Assembly: GCA_949752735.1 (NCBI GenBank)
Contig: OX457036.1
Location: 8,102,192 to 8,166,191 of the forward strand
Length of the DNA stretch: 64,000 nt
Reading direction: 5' to 3'
Source: Lumbricus terrestris
Taxonomy: Eukaryota > Annelida > Clitellata > Crassiclitellata > Lumbricidae
Positions within the stretch are counted from its first letter, which is position 1. Each line of letters opens with the position of its first letter. Below are positions 22,190 through 35,100 of this stretch, piece by piece. The translations under genes and the position numbers were made by a program. The notes under the pieces are model-generated. The model was not told the origin of the DNA. It worked only from the letters and a program-made list of their open reading frames with translations, and did not search any database.

Positions 22190-22680
22190 AGACATACATA
22201 CACAGACACATGTGAACAGACGGACGGATAGACAGACAAGTACACAAGATGGCAGAAGGTCAGAAGGTGAGACACAATAATACTGCCACAGAGACATTGG
22301 CTGTACCCATGCATATATGAAGAGACATGCAGACATACGGACACAGACACAGGCAGACATACACGCATCCATGAATGTATGCATCCATACATGCATACAT
22401 ACATGCATACATACATACATACATGCATGCATACATACATACATAGATACATACATGCATACATACATACCTACATACATACATACATACATACATACAT
22501 ACATACATACATACATACATACATACATACATACATACATACATACATACATACATACATACATACATACATACATACATACATGCATACATACATACAT
22601 ACATACATACATACATACAAATTATACACATGCATATATATTATATATGCATGCATATATACATGCATGCATACATTGCA
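22190..22680. repeat. (CATA)n microsatellite
   Basis: Degenerate ACAGACATAC words become pure CATA from about 22466 to 22618, with CATG variants on both sides. IHTYIHTY and MYVCMYVC frames are its translations. Confidence 0.95.
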
Positions 22681-22889
22681 TAGGCCTACATAAAATGTAA
22701 AAACACATAAATAGCCTACATACAATCAAACATACCACATCAAATTAAATCTATGATTCCTTGCACTGCACAAGAGCACATTAATCATACGACATAATCA
22801 TTATACTATTTATAGCCTAAAGCAACATTGTCGTGCGTGAGAACGGGTTCATCATGTTCTGCAATAGAGAACTCACTCACTTACTTACT

Positions 22890-23246
22890 TAGTCCTTCTC
22901 ATGCAGATCTGCACATCGGGCAACACATCTCCACTCGTCCCTGTCCATCGCCAGTTCTTCAGCCTCCTCCCATCACATCTGCAGACATCTTAAGTCGTCT
23001 TTGATAGTGTCCTTCCAGTTCTTTCGTGGTCTTCCTCTCTTCCTTCTACTTCCAGCATTCCAGCACATCACCTTGTTTGACTTTCCGATCGTCATCCTTA
23101 CGAAAAACATGCTCCATCCACTTCAATCTTCTCCGTCTAATGATGTTTTCCATATCTTCTTGTCCCGTCTTCTCTCTTATGATTTTCATTGTTATTTTGT
23201 CCCACCACGATACGTGCAGAATCCTCCTCAGCCACCCATGCTAATT
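22890..23246 (-). pseudogene. non-LTR retrotransposon ORF C-terminal remnant
   Basis: One minus frame reads LRRILHVSWWDKITMKIIRE and RRRRLKWMEHVFRKDDRK. After a frameshift near 23046 another reads RGRPRKNWKDTIKDDLRCL, then a stop, then EEAEELAMDRDEWRCVARCA to the TAA at 22890-22892. A WxDxIxNEE-like block, RRRLRWxGHVxRM and GRPxxxWxDxxxxDL-(A)xDRxxWR are the conserved tail of a widespread LINE group (RTE-like or related). An AAGT-repeat 3' tail follows the stop. The frameshift and stop make it dead. Confidence 0.75.
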
Positions 23247-25008
23247 CGCTGCCTCTAGTCTTTTCCATTCGCCACCGTCAAGTGCCACGACGTCTCAGAT
23301 CCGTCTACAGCAGCAGCTGCAGTGTGCTCAACAGAGAACAATGTGGGAAATTAAGACATGTGAGTCAATTATCCTTCAAGCAAAAAGCGGTCACAGCGGA
23401 TAATCTCCGACCGAGTGATTGAGAAGCAACAGGCCGACCAAACAGACAGGTCGATGAGAGGGAGGCATACACACGCATACACACACAAACATCCGCAACG
23501 ACAGACGAGGACACGCCCGACAGTCACCAGCATTTCCCCTTAATAATAATCCAACGCAAACCGTTTCGTTCGCGATCTTTCTCGGCGCCGCTGTTAACGC
23601 TCCCACCGACGAACAGTACAGACACGAATCTGGCGCACAATAATTTCAACCTTCGACGAACCCGGATGTTGGCTGCAATGCACCGGAAGTCCATTGCAAT
23701 TTACTATCCATCAATTATCAGTCACCCTGCGTCCGTGCAGTTAGGCGATTCCTGTACAAGTACAAGCGATAAATTTGTGTAGCGCCAGTGTTGGGAATTG
23801 TACTGGCGGCGTCGGCATGGCAAGCGTAAACGGCGCTATAATAATGGATTGCGACTATCAGAAGCTGTGACTGTTGTTGTAGCTGGTAATTGGAAATTTA
23901 TGTTGCTCTACTTGGAGTAACTCATCAGGGGCGCTTGTTGTAGGATGTAAAAATCTGTTCTAAATCATGCATCAATGTAGAAAAACTCACCAATACCTTC
24001 GCTAAGGTCTATAATTGACGACCCTTTCGATGGATGGGTTGGGATGAATTATTTACGATGCTAAAGTGGGTGCATCATCCAGTAAAAAGATAGATGATTC
24101 ATTCGCATTAACTGTCATCAATGTCGTTATCTTGAAGTATTGCATCGGTTTTCGTATAAATAAGAGAAAGCGAGATTATTCATCGGCTATTTCTGGTATA
24201 AGTGCTATATGACTTGGGATGACATCGCGATTTTTTTTTACCTCAAAATGTGTGCAAATTGCAGCTAGTAAAAAATTTCAAACTATGTAGATACGAAGCA
24301 TGCTTGTGTTGCTGAAAAATTTAGGTTGCTGGCAACCACCCACCTATTGGTAGCCTGATGCTTAACGAATGTCACAGTTTACTTTTCAGCTTTCAACAAG
24401 TTTTGCCAAATCGTATCCTGAATAATATTGGAAACAACAACGTGGCTTAATCGAATCAAATCAAATCAAATTTATTGCTTCCAAGACAATTGCACGTTTT
24501 GCATTGCATGATGTTACTAAGACGACAGTTGAATGCGCGATTCAATGTGCAGAGAGTATAGGAAGTAATAAAGTAGCAGCCTAGGTGTCCCTTAATGGAA
24601 AATCGGTCCATAGGTAAGTAATTGACTTTTAACAAAGATGATGGACGAATGAACTTAAGAAGTTAAGACACATAAAGAAAATTCAGCCTCAGAGTTGAAG
24701 ATAGGACATAATTAAGTATAGGTAAAACTACGGTGATGATTAATAGGAGTGCATGAAAAATTAAATGGAAATGTTAGCAAAATGAAGCACAGAAACCTAA
24801 GAAATAGCCTACCTAACAGCAGATATTGTAATTATAATATAATTATGTCGAATAAGCTGCAACTATTTCAGTCTAATTCCCTTCTGATTGACAACTGTGA
24901 CCAGGTTTCTTTTAGTTGTCTGACCTTGTCCTCCGTGTAGTTCCGCGCACGCGCACTGCTCTGCTTTTGATGGTCCGTAACCCTATATATACCGCAGAGT
25001 AAGTAAAT
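23247..25008. other. no gene recognised
   Basis: Mixed sequence with short frames. An (AATCA)n stretch at 24450-24475, followed by AATTTATTGCTTCC, resembles a LINE 3' tail read inverted. There is no other signal. Confidence 0.3.
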
Positions 25009-25239
25009 AATAATAATAATATCTTTTCTTTAATGAACCGCCTGCAAGACGCACTGCGCTTTACATTTACAAGTTATGCAGTAATCTTAATTAAACTTAA
25101 CTACCAACTGAACAGACAGCTTTGTAATTACACGGCGCCAATGGCAGCCTACAAAGCAAATCCGCCCAACGGGGGCTCGAACTCACTACCTCTCGCACTC
25201 TTGGCCAGCGTGTTAACCACTACTCTACCGGGCCCCCCC
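25009..25239 (-). mobile_element. tRNA-derived SINE, family 2, minus copy
   Basis: The inverse of the 40843-41081 copy: GGGGGCCCGGTAGAGTAGTGG, TTAACACGCTGGCCAAGAGTG, a B-box-like GAGTTCGAGCCCC, TTTGTAGGCTGCCATTGGCG and a 3' ATT-rich tail. Confidence 0.8.
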
Positions 25240-25521
25240 AGTACATACATATATCTTTGAGTAATTTCCCCAAGGAATGAAAGTGACTACCGAATACCAA
25301 TGCTACTCCGATGTTCAAGTCCTTCTATTCCTTTAAGAAACAAGTCGATAGTCGATACACCTTATTTCCGCTGCCAGCAGCGTAGCAGGCGGTGCGCATG
25401 CGCGGAACCGCAAAGAAACCTGGCTGCAGCAGCAGACATCGCGATAATGTTGTCTACTCTATCTAATCGTCGTCACTAGGCGACTGTCTCACAGCTCATC
25501 AGTATCGCATCTGTATGTGAC
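25240..25521. other. no feature recognised
   Basis: Contains GCGCATGCGC at about 25394, a short palindrome. No frame or repeat core. Confidence 0.3.
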
Positions 25522-25572
25522 TTGGAGAGCTTAATATTTTGGTTATCCATACTACCAATAATAGTAATAACA

Positions 25573-25655
<83 letters not shown>

Positions 25656-25960
25656 CCTGATCATGATGATCATGATGATGATGACGATGATGGTGATGAT
25701 GATGATGAGGAGGAGGAGAAGGAGGAGGAGAGTGGTGGTGGTGGTGGTGGTAGTGGTGATAATGACGACGACGACGATGATGATGATGATGATGATGGTG
25801 ATGGCGACGTCGACGATGATGATGATGATGGTGATGGTGATGATGATAATGATGAGGAGGAGGATGACAACAACAACACTAATAATAGCAACAACAAAAT
25901 TAATAGTAGTAATATTAAAATAATAATAATAATGATAATTATAATAACTATGATAGCAAT
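25573..25960. repeat. (GAT)n and related triplet array
   Basis: A pure GAT run to about 25652, then GATGAC, GGAGGA, GGTGGT, GACGAC and AATAAT segments. The acidic 253-codon frame across it is repeat translation. Confidence 0.9.
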
Positions 25961-26328
25961 TATCTATCAATGGAGTACATGGTCGCCATCAATCGCAATT
26001 ATTCTGGCATCGTCTCGACATGCTGCTTCTCGAGAAATGATGTCAAGATTCTTCTCCTCTTCTCCAGTCTTCTCCACCACCACTTCCTCCTCCTCTTCCT
26101 CCTCTTCCTCCCTCCTGCTTCCCTCCTTTTCCACCTCCTTATCCTTCCTTCCCCTGTCTTATTTGCTTACTTTGGACAGACGTCGTTTCGTTAGTGGTCA
26201 GTGGGCAGTGAAGCTGAGTCAGTGGTCATCGGTCTGTGGTCATCGGAGTCCAGCTTCGTCTCCCAACATCGATGGCAATTATTTTCGCTTTCGGTTCTGA
26301 TTGGTTCTTGCATTGATCGCATCGAATA
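25961..26328. other. no gene seen; pyrimidine tract at 26050-26160
   Basis: TCCTCC/CTTCTC-rich strand, otherwise unremarkable. Confidence 0.35.
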
Positions 26329-27048
26329 TCTATATTATAAGGCAGAAATTCCATATGTTTGTTTGTTTGTACGCTTTTGACAGAATTGACTCTCCCCTGC
26401 AGAATAGGCTCGGAAATGAAACAGCGTCGGTTTAAAAAAAACTTTGAAATCGATTCTTACCCAAATTATAAGGTCAGATTGACTATTTTCAGGTTTTAAT
26501 TCAGTTCAAAACAAAAATTATTAGCGTTTTAAGACAGATTTCATCAGTAATTGATCACACAAGCGCGTAACTCAAGAGTCTACACCGCATGACGTCATAC
26601 CCGCCCAGTAATAATATCCGTAGCGCCCCGCAGAGACGGGTTACGTTTGGCTTTTTGGAGAAGCGATGTGGGGTGGAGGGTTGGCGAAAACCCGAAATTT
26701 AGCAGTCAACGATGGGTACCAGAGTGGGGAAGTGTTTAAAACCCGAAATTTCACTTTAGAACTCCAGTTATTAGCGTTTTAAGACAGAAGCGTTTTAAAA
26801 CAGATTTCATCGCTCACGCGTTGGTAAACAGTATCGAGCTTCAGTAAAAGAGTCTACAGCCCGAATGACGTCATACAAGCCCAGTAATAATTTCCCTAGC
26901 GGGGCGTGTTACGTTTGGCTTTTTGGGGAAGCGGGGTGGGGTAGAGGGTTGGCAAAAACTCGAAATTTAGCGGTCAACGTTGGGTACCATAAGGGAGTGG
27001 TGTTTAAAACCCTAAATTTCCCGGGCAACGCCGGGTTACACATCTAGT
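26329..27048 (+). mobile_element. non-autonomous Helentron-like (Helitron2) element
   Basis: The 5' end TCTATATTATAAGGCAG-AAATTCC followed by ATGTTTGTTTGTTTGTA, and the 3' end CCCGGGCAACGCCGGGTTACA then CATCTAGT, fit Helentron/DINE-like elements. These have a short GC hairpin just before a CTAGT end and no target duplication. The interior holds two diverged direct copies about 250 bp apart (starts near 26520 and 26770), each with TTTTAA-ACAGATTTCATC, ATGACGTCATAC and GTTACGTTTGGCTTTTTGG. No Rep/helicase is present. Confidence 0.7.
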
Positions 27049-28486
27049 ATGTATATATACGTATAAATTATACACATATTATATAGCCTTTCTAACATGA
27101 TATATACATATATAGCCTTTCTAACATGATATATATGTATAACCGGTACTATTATGTGATGACGTTATCAGGTTAGGTGACACTTTTGGCGGGAACATCC
27201 CTAGAATCACCACTCCTCTTCTACTTATAATACAAAACAGGACACACTCAAGTATCTTTATGCATGGTGCACATGTTCGGAATAATTATGCAGTACATTA
27301 ATTATATGGAAGATATTTAAATTGTAATGTAGATCGTCTATTAGTCAATACTTTGGTTGTCGACCCAATGTCGGGATATTATTTTCCTCGATATCGCGAA
27401 TTCCTCTGCGTCAATGGCCGAAGCAAATATGCAGCCAATCATTATTATTATAGCAGCCATGGCCCAGTGTCACTGAAATGAAATTGTGGCCACTCTCACA
27501 TGAAATCAACATCATTCCGTCTTTTGCCATCATGGCGGAACTGGTCATGTGGTTTCATGATTAATCTCAAACATTTGCATATAAGTGGTCTTATGCAGGG
27601 CACTATACATGTACTTGGCTGGATGTCATAATTATTAGATCTTTTCTCACCGCATTGCTTTCTTACGCAAGTACCTATTGCTGTACTTTGTGGTTCATTC
27701 GATCGTTTTGAATTTTTTTATATGGGGTTCATGTGCACCTCATTTTAGCATTTTTCAGTAACTCGTTTTGCTTTATTGTTTACCAGTGTTTCCATAATTA
27801 TAATCTTCACTTGCTACAATGCTGCAGCACAACTTTAAATTTGTTGCCACTGCTGAACATAATTATAGATGATGGTGAACGAGAGTTCTTCAACAGAAGC
27901 CTGATTGGCTGGAAACAGAAGCGTGGTCCCTTGAATTCTACTTTTACCGGGGGAGAAGTCACTCTGTCGACCCTCTTTAAGCTTTCCACTCTTAATTCCA
28001 AACTATTAAATATTTCCAAACTTTTGGCATTTTCCAGCCTATCTTAACTGTCCACTCTATAGCTGCTCGTTTCTGCCTCCTTACATTTCCTACGATTTCA
28101 CGTTTCTACCCCACTCCCATTAGCCCTTTCGTTTGTCCAATCTTTTCATCTTTTTCATTTTTTCAATACTTTCCATCATTTTGAATTCTCTGACCAATTG
28201 CACATCTTCCACCAACTCCAATATACAATTCCTATCACCTATGGAATCATCCTTATCCACTCTTAAACCTTCTCGTCGTTTCCCCCGGTCTCACTTTACC
28301 ACTTTTCCAGCATGCCCACGTTTTGCTCCATCCATCATTTTGCACTTCCACTGTGCAGGTTGTAGAACCGTGCTTTTTCGATGGCATGACATCTGACCTG
28401 GAATGGTCTTCCTCTGACACTCGGCTCTTTCTAAAAATCCTTCTCAGGCTTTCCTCTTTCATCTTGAGACAGTTTTATTTGGCCGC
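27049..28486. other. no gene recognised
   Basis: A 34-bp-spaced tandem duplication of ATAGCCTTTCTAACATGATA lies at about 27083-27135. The 104-codon frame at 27733-28047 has no recognisable domain. Nothing else is seen. Confidence 0.35.
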
Positions 28487-28575
28487 GCTGAGGTTGGGAG
28501 CGCCTCTGAGTAGTCCTCTTTAAGAGGCGCTATATAAATGCATCCAATGAATGAATGAATGAATGAATGAACGAA
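28487..28575 (+). mobile_element. SINE family 1, 3' end only, with (AATG)n tail
   Basis: GGGAGCGCCTCTGAGTAG, then AAGAGGCGCTATATAAATGC, then AATGAATG repeats. This is the clearest example of the family's L2-like 3' end and tetranucleotide tail. Confidence 0.75.
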
Positions 28576-29131
28576 TGAATCCACCTTTTCCTCGTATTTC
28601 CCCCTTCCACACTAGACCTTGTAAGCAGTCCAAGACAACGACAAGCACAACAATACACCGGAAGTTCGACATGCGGTCAGCTGTCCCCGAGGAACCATTC
28701 CAACCCAGACGTACACAGACGTGCGAAATTTAGCCAGGTCACGTGGTCGTCTTGACACCGACAAACCACTGTATTCGCATACAGAGTAGACACCGATAAC
28801 ACTGCACCGGGTGCTGTAAGATTCTTTTTCGATCGGCCAGAATTAAGACGCGTGACAAGCGCAGCACGAGAAACCATATCGAACCCGACATCAATCTTTT
28901 GAAAAATAAAATGACAAATGTTATGAGTTGCAGCCGTCATTTCCAGCAGCTGTCGATAAAATGTTGGTAGGGCTTTGGGTCAGATATTTCTGCGTGTGCA
29001 ATGCTGTGCATGTGTATATACACCTGTGTACAATCGTATAAATAAATAAGGAAGGGGAGTCAAAATATGGAAGAGGGGTCAGGATAGTATAAGCTATTTG
29101 TTTTTGCTGGCTCCTGTTGCACTGTAATAGA
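28576..29131. other. no feature recognised
   Basis: Short frames only. Confidence 0.3.
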
Positions 29132-29573
<442 letters not shown>

Positions 29574-32055
29574 GACGATAAAGAAAAGGCTTGCCAGTAT
29601 CGTGATAGTGGAGTAAGGTATCTACAATTCAACATGTAGGTTTGTCGCCTATAATGCACTAATTTTGAGAATGGAATGAGGTAATTACATGTATTTATAC
29701 GGCGATCGAGAGAAGGAACATTAAAAATCATAATAGAAAAGCTTCTTATGTGCTTCATGGTCTTGCCCTGGTGACCATTGCCACTATATGTTTTATTCAA
29801 AGGATTTATGAACTTATCTAATAATAGGCTATTATAATTTAAATGTATTTATGTTATTGCTTGATTGTCTATGATCCATTTAGAAGATCTAGGGTGTCAA
29901 TAACCTTTCGATGCCGTTTACTTACCTTCAAGATGCAGAAAGCGACAGCATTTTTGTCTACGTCTTTCAATTAGGTTTAACTTAATTATTATACATGTAT
30001 ACAGTGATAATTATATGATATGTTAAGATGCTAATTATTTCATTTATGAAAGATTCATACGCATAATGATGAAAATGATGCATTATTGTATGCTTATGAG
30101 TTTCATTTGAAGATATAATTTATATAGGCCCCTATATATATATATATATTATTTATATGTATATAACTTAGAAGTCTGGTGACTTTGGCTTCTGCGTAAT
30201 ATAATTATATATTAGCAGTCATGAGATAATTAAGTCTATTACATGATTTATTTTTATTTCCTTATTATTAATGTTTCATTTGGAACCACAGACGAAGCAA
30301 TCTAGTGTATTTTGCTTCGTTGTTACATCTAGAAAGGATCTATGTCTCATGTCACGTGTAGATCAGCCCAGGGCAACTGCTGCATATAAATAGGACCAGA
30401 CCAAAGTAAAGTCAAGCTGCGATCATTCTAAACGTACAGCTAATATGTAGTGCGACGTTACGCTGATTAAATATTTATGATAATTACACGCGGCTACAAG
30501 AAACTCCCCTGCGGTATTCATGTCCAGTCAACATTTTGCCACCAAGGCGACCGAACAGCGGATAGGATGTAGTGAAGCATTAGCGAAAGGAAACAGGAGA
30601 GGCGTAAGAATTCACAAGTCGTCTGACAGGCTACAAATTGAACAATGCGTTGCATAAATAGCTCACTGAATTACATTTACAAATGAACCAACACTTCTTG
30701 CTAAGAAAGTCCGAGATCATCACGACTTTTTTTGTGCCACTTCGGTTGATACCTCGCGTGTTGGACAACGGCGTGAGAGATGTCACCAGTTACTGCTGCT
30801 GTAACTGCTGTTGATCTGCTTGCTGCTGCTACTTATAGTGCAATTAGCCTACTACAACTGAAACCATATCAGCTACAACTAGGCCTACTACAACAACATC
30901 TACAACTTCCTACTACAACAACTCAACTACTACAACAACTATCAATAACAACACCAATAATTACAATATTGATAAGGATTGTTAATATGGTCGGTTTTCT
31001 AATACCTTGATGTAGAAATGGTAACAAATTTTTCTTGCTTTCTTCATTATCGTTGTTATTGCTATTATTGTCATTATTATTATCATTGTTATTGTCGTTA
31101 ATACAAGCTAGCTAAGGATATTAATGGTAGAAATCATTATTGTTACTTTTTCATCATTAATATTTAGTATTATTATTATTATCATTATTATTGTTGTTAT
31201 TTTTGTTGAACCAAGGAGTCTACTCTAGGATATTTAGGCTATTCAGTTCCACCACATTAAATAACTCTGCGTTCGGTCTCGGTGCGATAAAGTTTTGCTA
31301 CCGTAATACGGGTGGATCTAAGCGAAGCCCAATTATTATTCCAGTTGCCAGAATAGTAGCCTTTAATCACATCCATCAGACTAACGAGTCGAGAAGAGAT
31401 CGCTCGAACATAATTAAATCAGCAGGAGAAACAGTTAACTGAAGCCAAGAGTACGGCGATAAAGACAAGGAGTTGCCACACGCAGCGCAAGCGGAAACGA
31501 TACGCTACGTGAAGAGAACAGGACACAGCACGAAAATGCTCAAGCGCCGCAAATGACCCTTTCTGAATTAACGTTCGGTTTGCCCCACCTTCCCCTAGTT
31601 ACGCACTTGCCCCACCTTCCCCTACTACGCAGGGACATTCTTTTGCCGAGTTCTTTTGTCGCGTTTCCTTGTTCGGCTTGTTGCTTTAATATTCGTTTTG
31701 TACTGGAAATATTCCCGGCATGGCTTCTGCGTGCCATTAAATCTTTTATGCCGACTCGAGGCAACGCATCGGTAAGGCAGTCACGCACGAGAAAATTTTA
31801 CGGTTCTGCGGCCGGTAACAAGACCCTACTTCGGGCTGAAATGGCTGCCCAGTCTCGGACCGGTGTGACGCCAAATTTGGGCCGGGCAAAACTGTTCCGG
31901 AAGATGCTCAAGAATGGCGGACGTGATCCGGACACGGAAATTTGCTTCTACATGTAGATATGCAATTGCTTTTTAAAGATGATGTTAGCTACTGCTTCGT
32001 TTCTCAAACTCTTGGAATAATACGAGTTGGAAAATTCTAAGTTTATTTTATTTCT
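29574..32055. other. no gene recognised; CAA/ATT-rich low-complexity patches
   Basis: 30840-30965 is an ACTACAAC-type degenerate repeat and 31045-31200 is ATT-rich. A 134-codon frame at 31553-31957 has a hydrophobic N-terminus but no recognisable domain, and an overlapping minus frame of similar quality argues against it. Confidence 0.35.
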
Positions 32056-32253
32056 CTCATTCGCTTCAAGCTCACTACTCAGAGGTGCTTCCGACTGCAA
32101 CGCAAACACTGCATCGAGGTTTCACGCCGAAGCGCACGAGCAATTGCAAGTGAAGGACTTGCTCAAGGTCCATTCGCGGCGGCTTCACGTGGCTTCGAAC
32201 CTAGAACCTTCCGCCTCCAAGTCACCGAACTCACCAATACCACCGCACCCCAT
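32056..32253 (-). mobile_element. tRNA-derived SINE, family 1
   Basis: Minus-strand head with a decayed A box and a B-box-like GGTTCGAAGCC, then CTTGAGCAAGTCC, CAATTGCTCGTGCGC and GGAAGCACCTCTGAGTAG. It is more diverged than 9943-10146. Confidence 0.7.
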
Positions 32254-32399
32254 GACCATTGTGTCCGCTTTCCAGCGGTCATCCGCCTCACGCTCTTCAT
32301 GCTTTCTCTTCCAACTGAAACTTTCACTTCGCTAAGAATTCTTATCCGCGCTCGGAAATCCGTCGAATCACGCGCACGGACAAATCCTCTAGATCAACG

Positions 32400-32490
32400 C
32401 AGCGCTCGTGAATAAGCTGGTGCCCTTCGCTTGGCATTCTGGTAGCGCCTATATGAAGTACAGAGATTGCGATTAGGATTACGATACATC
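32400..32490 (+). repeat. CTCGTGAATAAGCTGGTGCCC interspersed repeat, copy 3
   Basis: CTCGTGAATAAGCTGGTGCCC, GGTAGCGCCTATATGAAG, then GATTGCGATTAGGATTACG. The GCGCCTATAT-AA segment suggests an L2-type SINE tail. Confidence 0.55.
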
Positions 32491-32925
32491 CAATCATCTG
32501 TCTTCTTAATTATTAATCTTCTCGTCCTAATCAAAGCCTGCCGGAGATGATCCTCTGAATTCTTGCCCTGTTTTTATGCAACCATATTAAAGTAGGTCAT
32601 CAATTATCTCTGGATCCTACTATAATTACCTGACATATCCTATAACGCAGCTCTCGTGACGAGCAAGTTTTCTGCGCATAGCCTGTGCATAAGCTATAGA
32701 AATTGTGAGTTCACTGTTGTGATTACGATCTCTTGCCATGGGCGCCTACATGCACATACATTTTTAGACTATTATTTGTTCAACATGCATGTAGACTATT
32801 AATTGCTCAAGGGTCAAAACTCTGGCGGTTAATATTGGTAGCAAGAACCTGGTAAAAGCAAAGCATGAAGCAAAGAAGATGAGTATTTTCAGAGAAGTTT
32901 CGAAATGTAAGTTTCTCAGTTCCAC
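32491..32925. other. no feature recognised
   Basis: Short frames only; part of a GTGCATAAGCTATAG repeat scrap near 32690. Confidence 0.3.
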
Positions 32926-32929
32926 CTTG

Positions 32930-33133
32930 TGTATCATCAGTATCATTAGTATCATTAGTATCATTGGAATCATTGGAATCACTAGTATCACCAGTATCAT
33001 TAGTATCATCAGCAGTGGCGGCGCTAGGGGGGGCTGGGGGGCTAAGCCCCCCCTACAGGAGGCTAAGCCCCCCCCTAAAAAAATGGCCATTTTAATTATT
33101 TTACATAGAAAATCCACGATTTTTGATCGATGA

Positions 33134-33167
<34 letters not shown>

Positions 33168-33335
33168 GTCAGAAATGTTGGCGGCGAAAATGGAAAATTT
33201 TTCCGCGGGCTTCAGCCCCTCCGAAACTGAAATCCTGGCGCCGCCACTGATCATCAGTATCATCAGCGTCATCAGTATCATCAGTATCATTAGAATCATT
33301 AGTATCATCAGTATCATTAGTATCATTAGTGAGAA
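32930..33335. repeat. (ATCATTAGT)n minisatellite split by a MITE
   Basis: ATCAGTATCATTAGTATC words run from 32930 to 33012 and resume from 33250 to about 33330. The MITE between them entered the array. Confidence 0.8.
33013..33249. mobile_element. hAT-type MITE, family 3, 237 bp
   Basis: The ends CAGTGGCGGCGC and GCGCCGCCACTG are perfect 12-bp inverses. ATCATCAG flanks both sides (33005-33012 and 33250-33257). The duplication is persuasive but lies in a repeat with similar words. A run of 29 A occupies 33136-33164 inside. Related copies are at 50279-50472 and 51375-51614. Confidence 0.85.
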
Positions 33336-33884
33336 GAAAATTGTTGAAAGCCAAAAGTAGGAGTTACATGTAAAAGAATAGCTGTCATTATTCTACGCGG
33401 CAAGTGCTCTTGCCTGTATTTGCGGGTGACCACGCGTCAGACATAACAAAACCCCTTTACCAATATTGCTTGGAATCGATTCTTCTTAAAACCCATTGTT
33501 TCATATCAAAATTTGCTAGGATTATTTAAATTTTCGCCGAACTGTATTGCGACATAGTGGAACAGCTTGAATTCCTGGACCAGATGTGGCACCACACCCG
33601 CTGGGGGGTGAGTCGGTGACACACGCACAACCCTACTCAGGAATAAAATCACGCTGTGTGGGATAGAGCGACTGTTGCTTGGAACCAGTAAGTACATTCT
33701 TGGTGACGGTCTGAGTACGCGACAAGTCCGTGGTCCAGCAAGTTAAATGAAGCGGCGAAATAGGTCAGAACTGGAGGAATTGGTTAAACGGAAAAGGTTT
33801 AATGCTGCTTTAGATTTCGATGCAGATGTTGCCTCGAAGTTGTCTCTAATGTTGCTTCGATATTGTCTTGGATGTTTGTTTGTA
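33336..33884. other. no feature recognised
   Basis: Short frames only. Confidence 0.3.
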
Positions 33885-34083
33885 TGTGCACATGCACTTG
33901 TCATAGTTCCCCTTCAAGCCCTCTACTCAGAGGCGCTCTCGACTACAGAGCAGACACTGTATTGGAGTTTCACGCCGAAGCGCTGAGCAATAGTGAGCGA
34001 AGGACTTGTCCAAGGTCCCTACTCGGCGACTTGAGGTGAATTCGAACCTGCAACCCTTCGGCTGCAAGGCGACGAACATACCG
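33885..34083 (-). mobile_element. tRNA-derived SINE, family 1
   Basis: Minus-strand GGTTCGAATTCACC (B box region), CTTGGACAAGTCC, AGCGCTTCGGCGTGAAACTCC and GAGAGCGCCTCTGAGTAG. The end GACAAGTGCATGTGCAC matches that of 9943-10146. Confidence 0.75.
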
Positions 34084-34435
34084 CGGATGTTGCCACAATA
34101 TTATCAATACTGTTGCTTCAGGTGTTGTCTCGAATGTTGCTTCGATGTTGTCTTGAATGCTGTCTTTAATGTTGTCTCTAATGTTGCCTCCTTGTTGTCT
34201 CTAATGCGCTTCAGATGTTGTCTGGAATGTTGCTTTTATGTTGATAATTTCTTTCCCCAATTATTTCTGTGCGTTAAACGCGTTACAGATGACTTGGTCA
34301 ACCCAATAATGTTCAGCTCGTAGGGTTCAGCTGTGAAGGCCTACTTGGGTCAAGGGTCATTATCTGCCGTGAGCCGTTAAACGATGCTGTCGGATGCGGA
34401 CGTCGAAGCCAGGATGCTGAGACAGGTGATGACAG
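34084..34435. repeat. degenerate GTTGTCT-AATGTTGC repeat
   Basis: AATGTTGTCTCTAATGTTGC-like words recur from about 34120 to 34245, and again before the SINE near 33825-33870, so the SINE interrupts this degenerate repeat. Confidence 0.5.
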
Positions 34436-34545
34436 ATGGAAGGATGGATGGATGGATGGATGGATGGGTGGGTGGTGGGTGGTGGGTGGGTGGGTGGATG
34501 GATTGGAATGGATTGGATTGGAATGAATGGATGTATGGACGTATT
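34436..34545. repeat. (GGAT)n/(GGGT)n microsatellite
   Basis: GGATGGATGGAT then GGGTGGGTGG, then GGATTGGAATG words. Confidence 0.85.
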
Positions 34546-34679
34546 GATAGATGATGCGGATATTTTTTAATATTAATTGATGTAATTAACTGATTCATTA
34601 CAAACAGTCTTATACTTGAAGTCACACTAGAAAGAGTACTCTAGCCGTGTTGATGATTTATTAAAATGAAATTAAATTA

Positions 34680-35100
34680 TCTGCTTGAACTTATAAGGCG
34701 TATATTACACTTAAAAGAGGTGTGCAATAGTTTTTTGGACAGTTTTCTTCGTCATTTTGGAATTGCAGGCCTAAAATTCATTCCTCGAAGTATTCGACAC
34801 AAAACGCTTCTGCCTTAAATTATACGCAAATACCTCTATTGAAAGGGGTGTGTAAAAATTATATTGAGCATTTCTCACTGTTTGTATGCAATAATTATGC
34901 GGTTTGTCAGATTGAGTGATTAAATGAAGATTATTATTATGCTTGAAACAGATCTTAGTGCAATACATGAAACCGTTTACTGAGCTTAAATTTAAAACAA
35001 AGCAACTTGACTACTTCAGATTATATGGTGATGATATCACAATTAAAAGGTGTGCCATTTAATTTTTTTAAACAGTCGTTGCCATTCGCTTAGCGCTAAG
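34680..35100. repeat. cluster of old AAGAGGTGTG repeats, cluster 1
   Basis: Three diverged copies carry ACTTAAAAGAGGTGTG-like cores (about 34711, 34841, 35043). They share flanks with cluster 2, e.g. CACTGTTTGTATGCAATA at 34878 versus CACCGTTTGTATGGCAATA near 37699. Confidence 0.5.

Noticed and set aside
22175..22725. MYVCMYVC and IHTYIHTY ORFs
   Set aside because: Translations of the CATA array.
31553..31957. 134-codon ORF as a host gene
   Set aside because: No domain, no splice context, and an equally long minus frame overlaps it.
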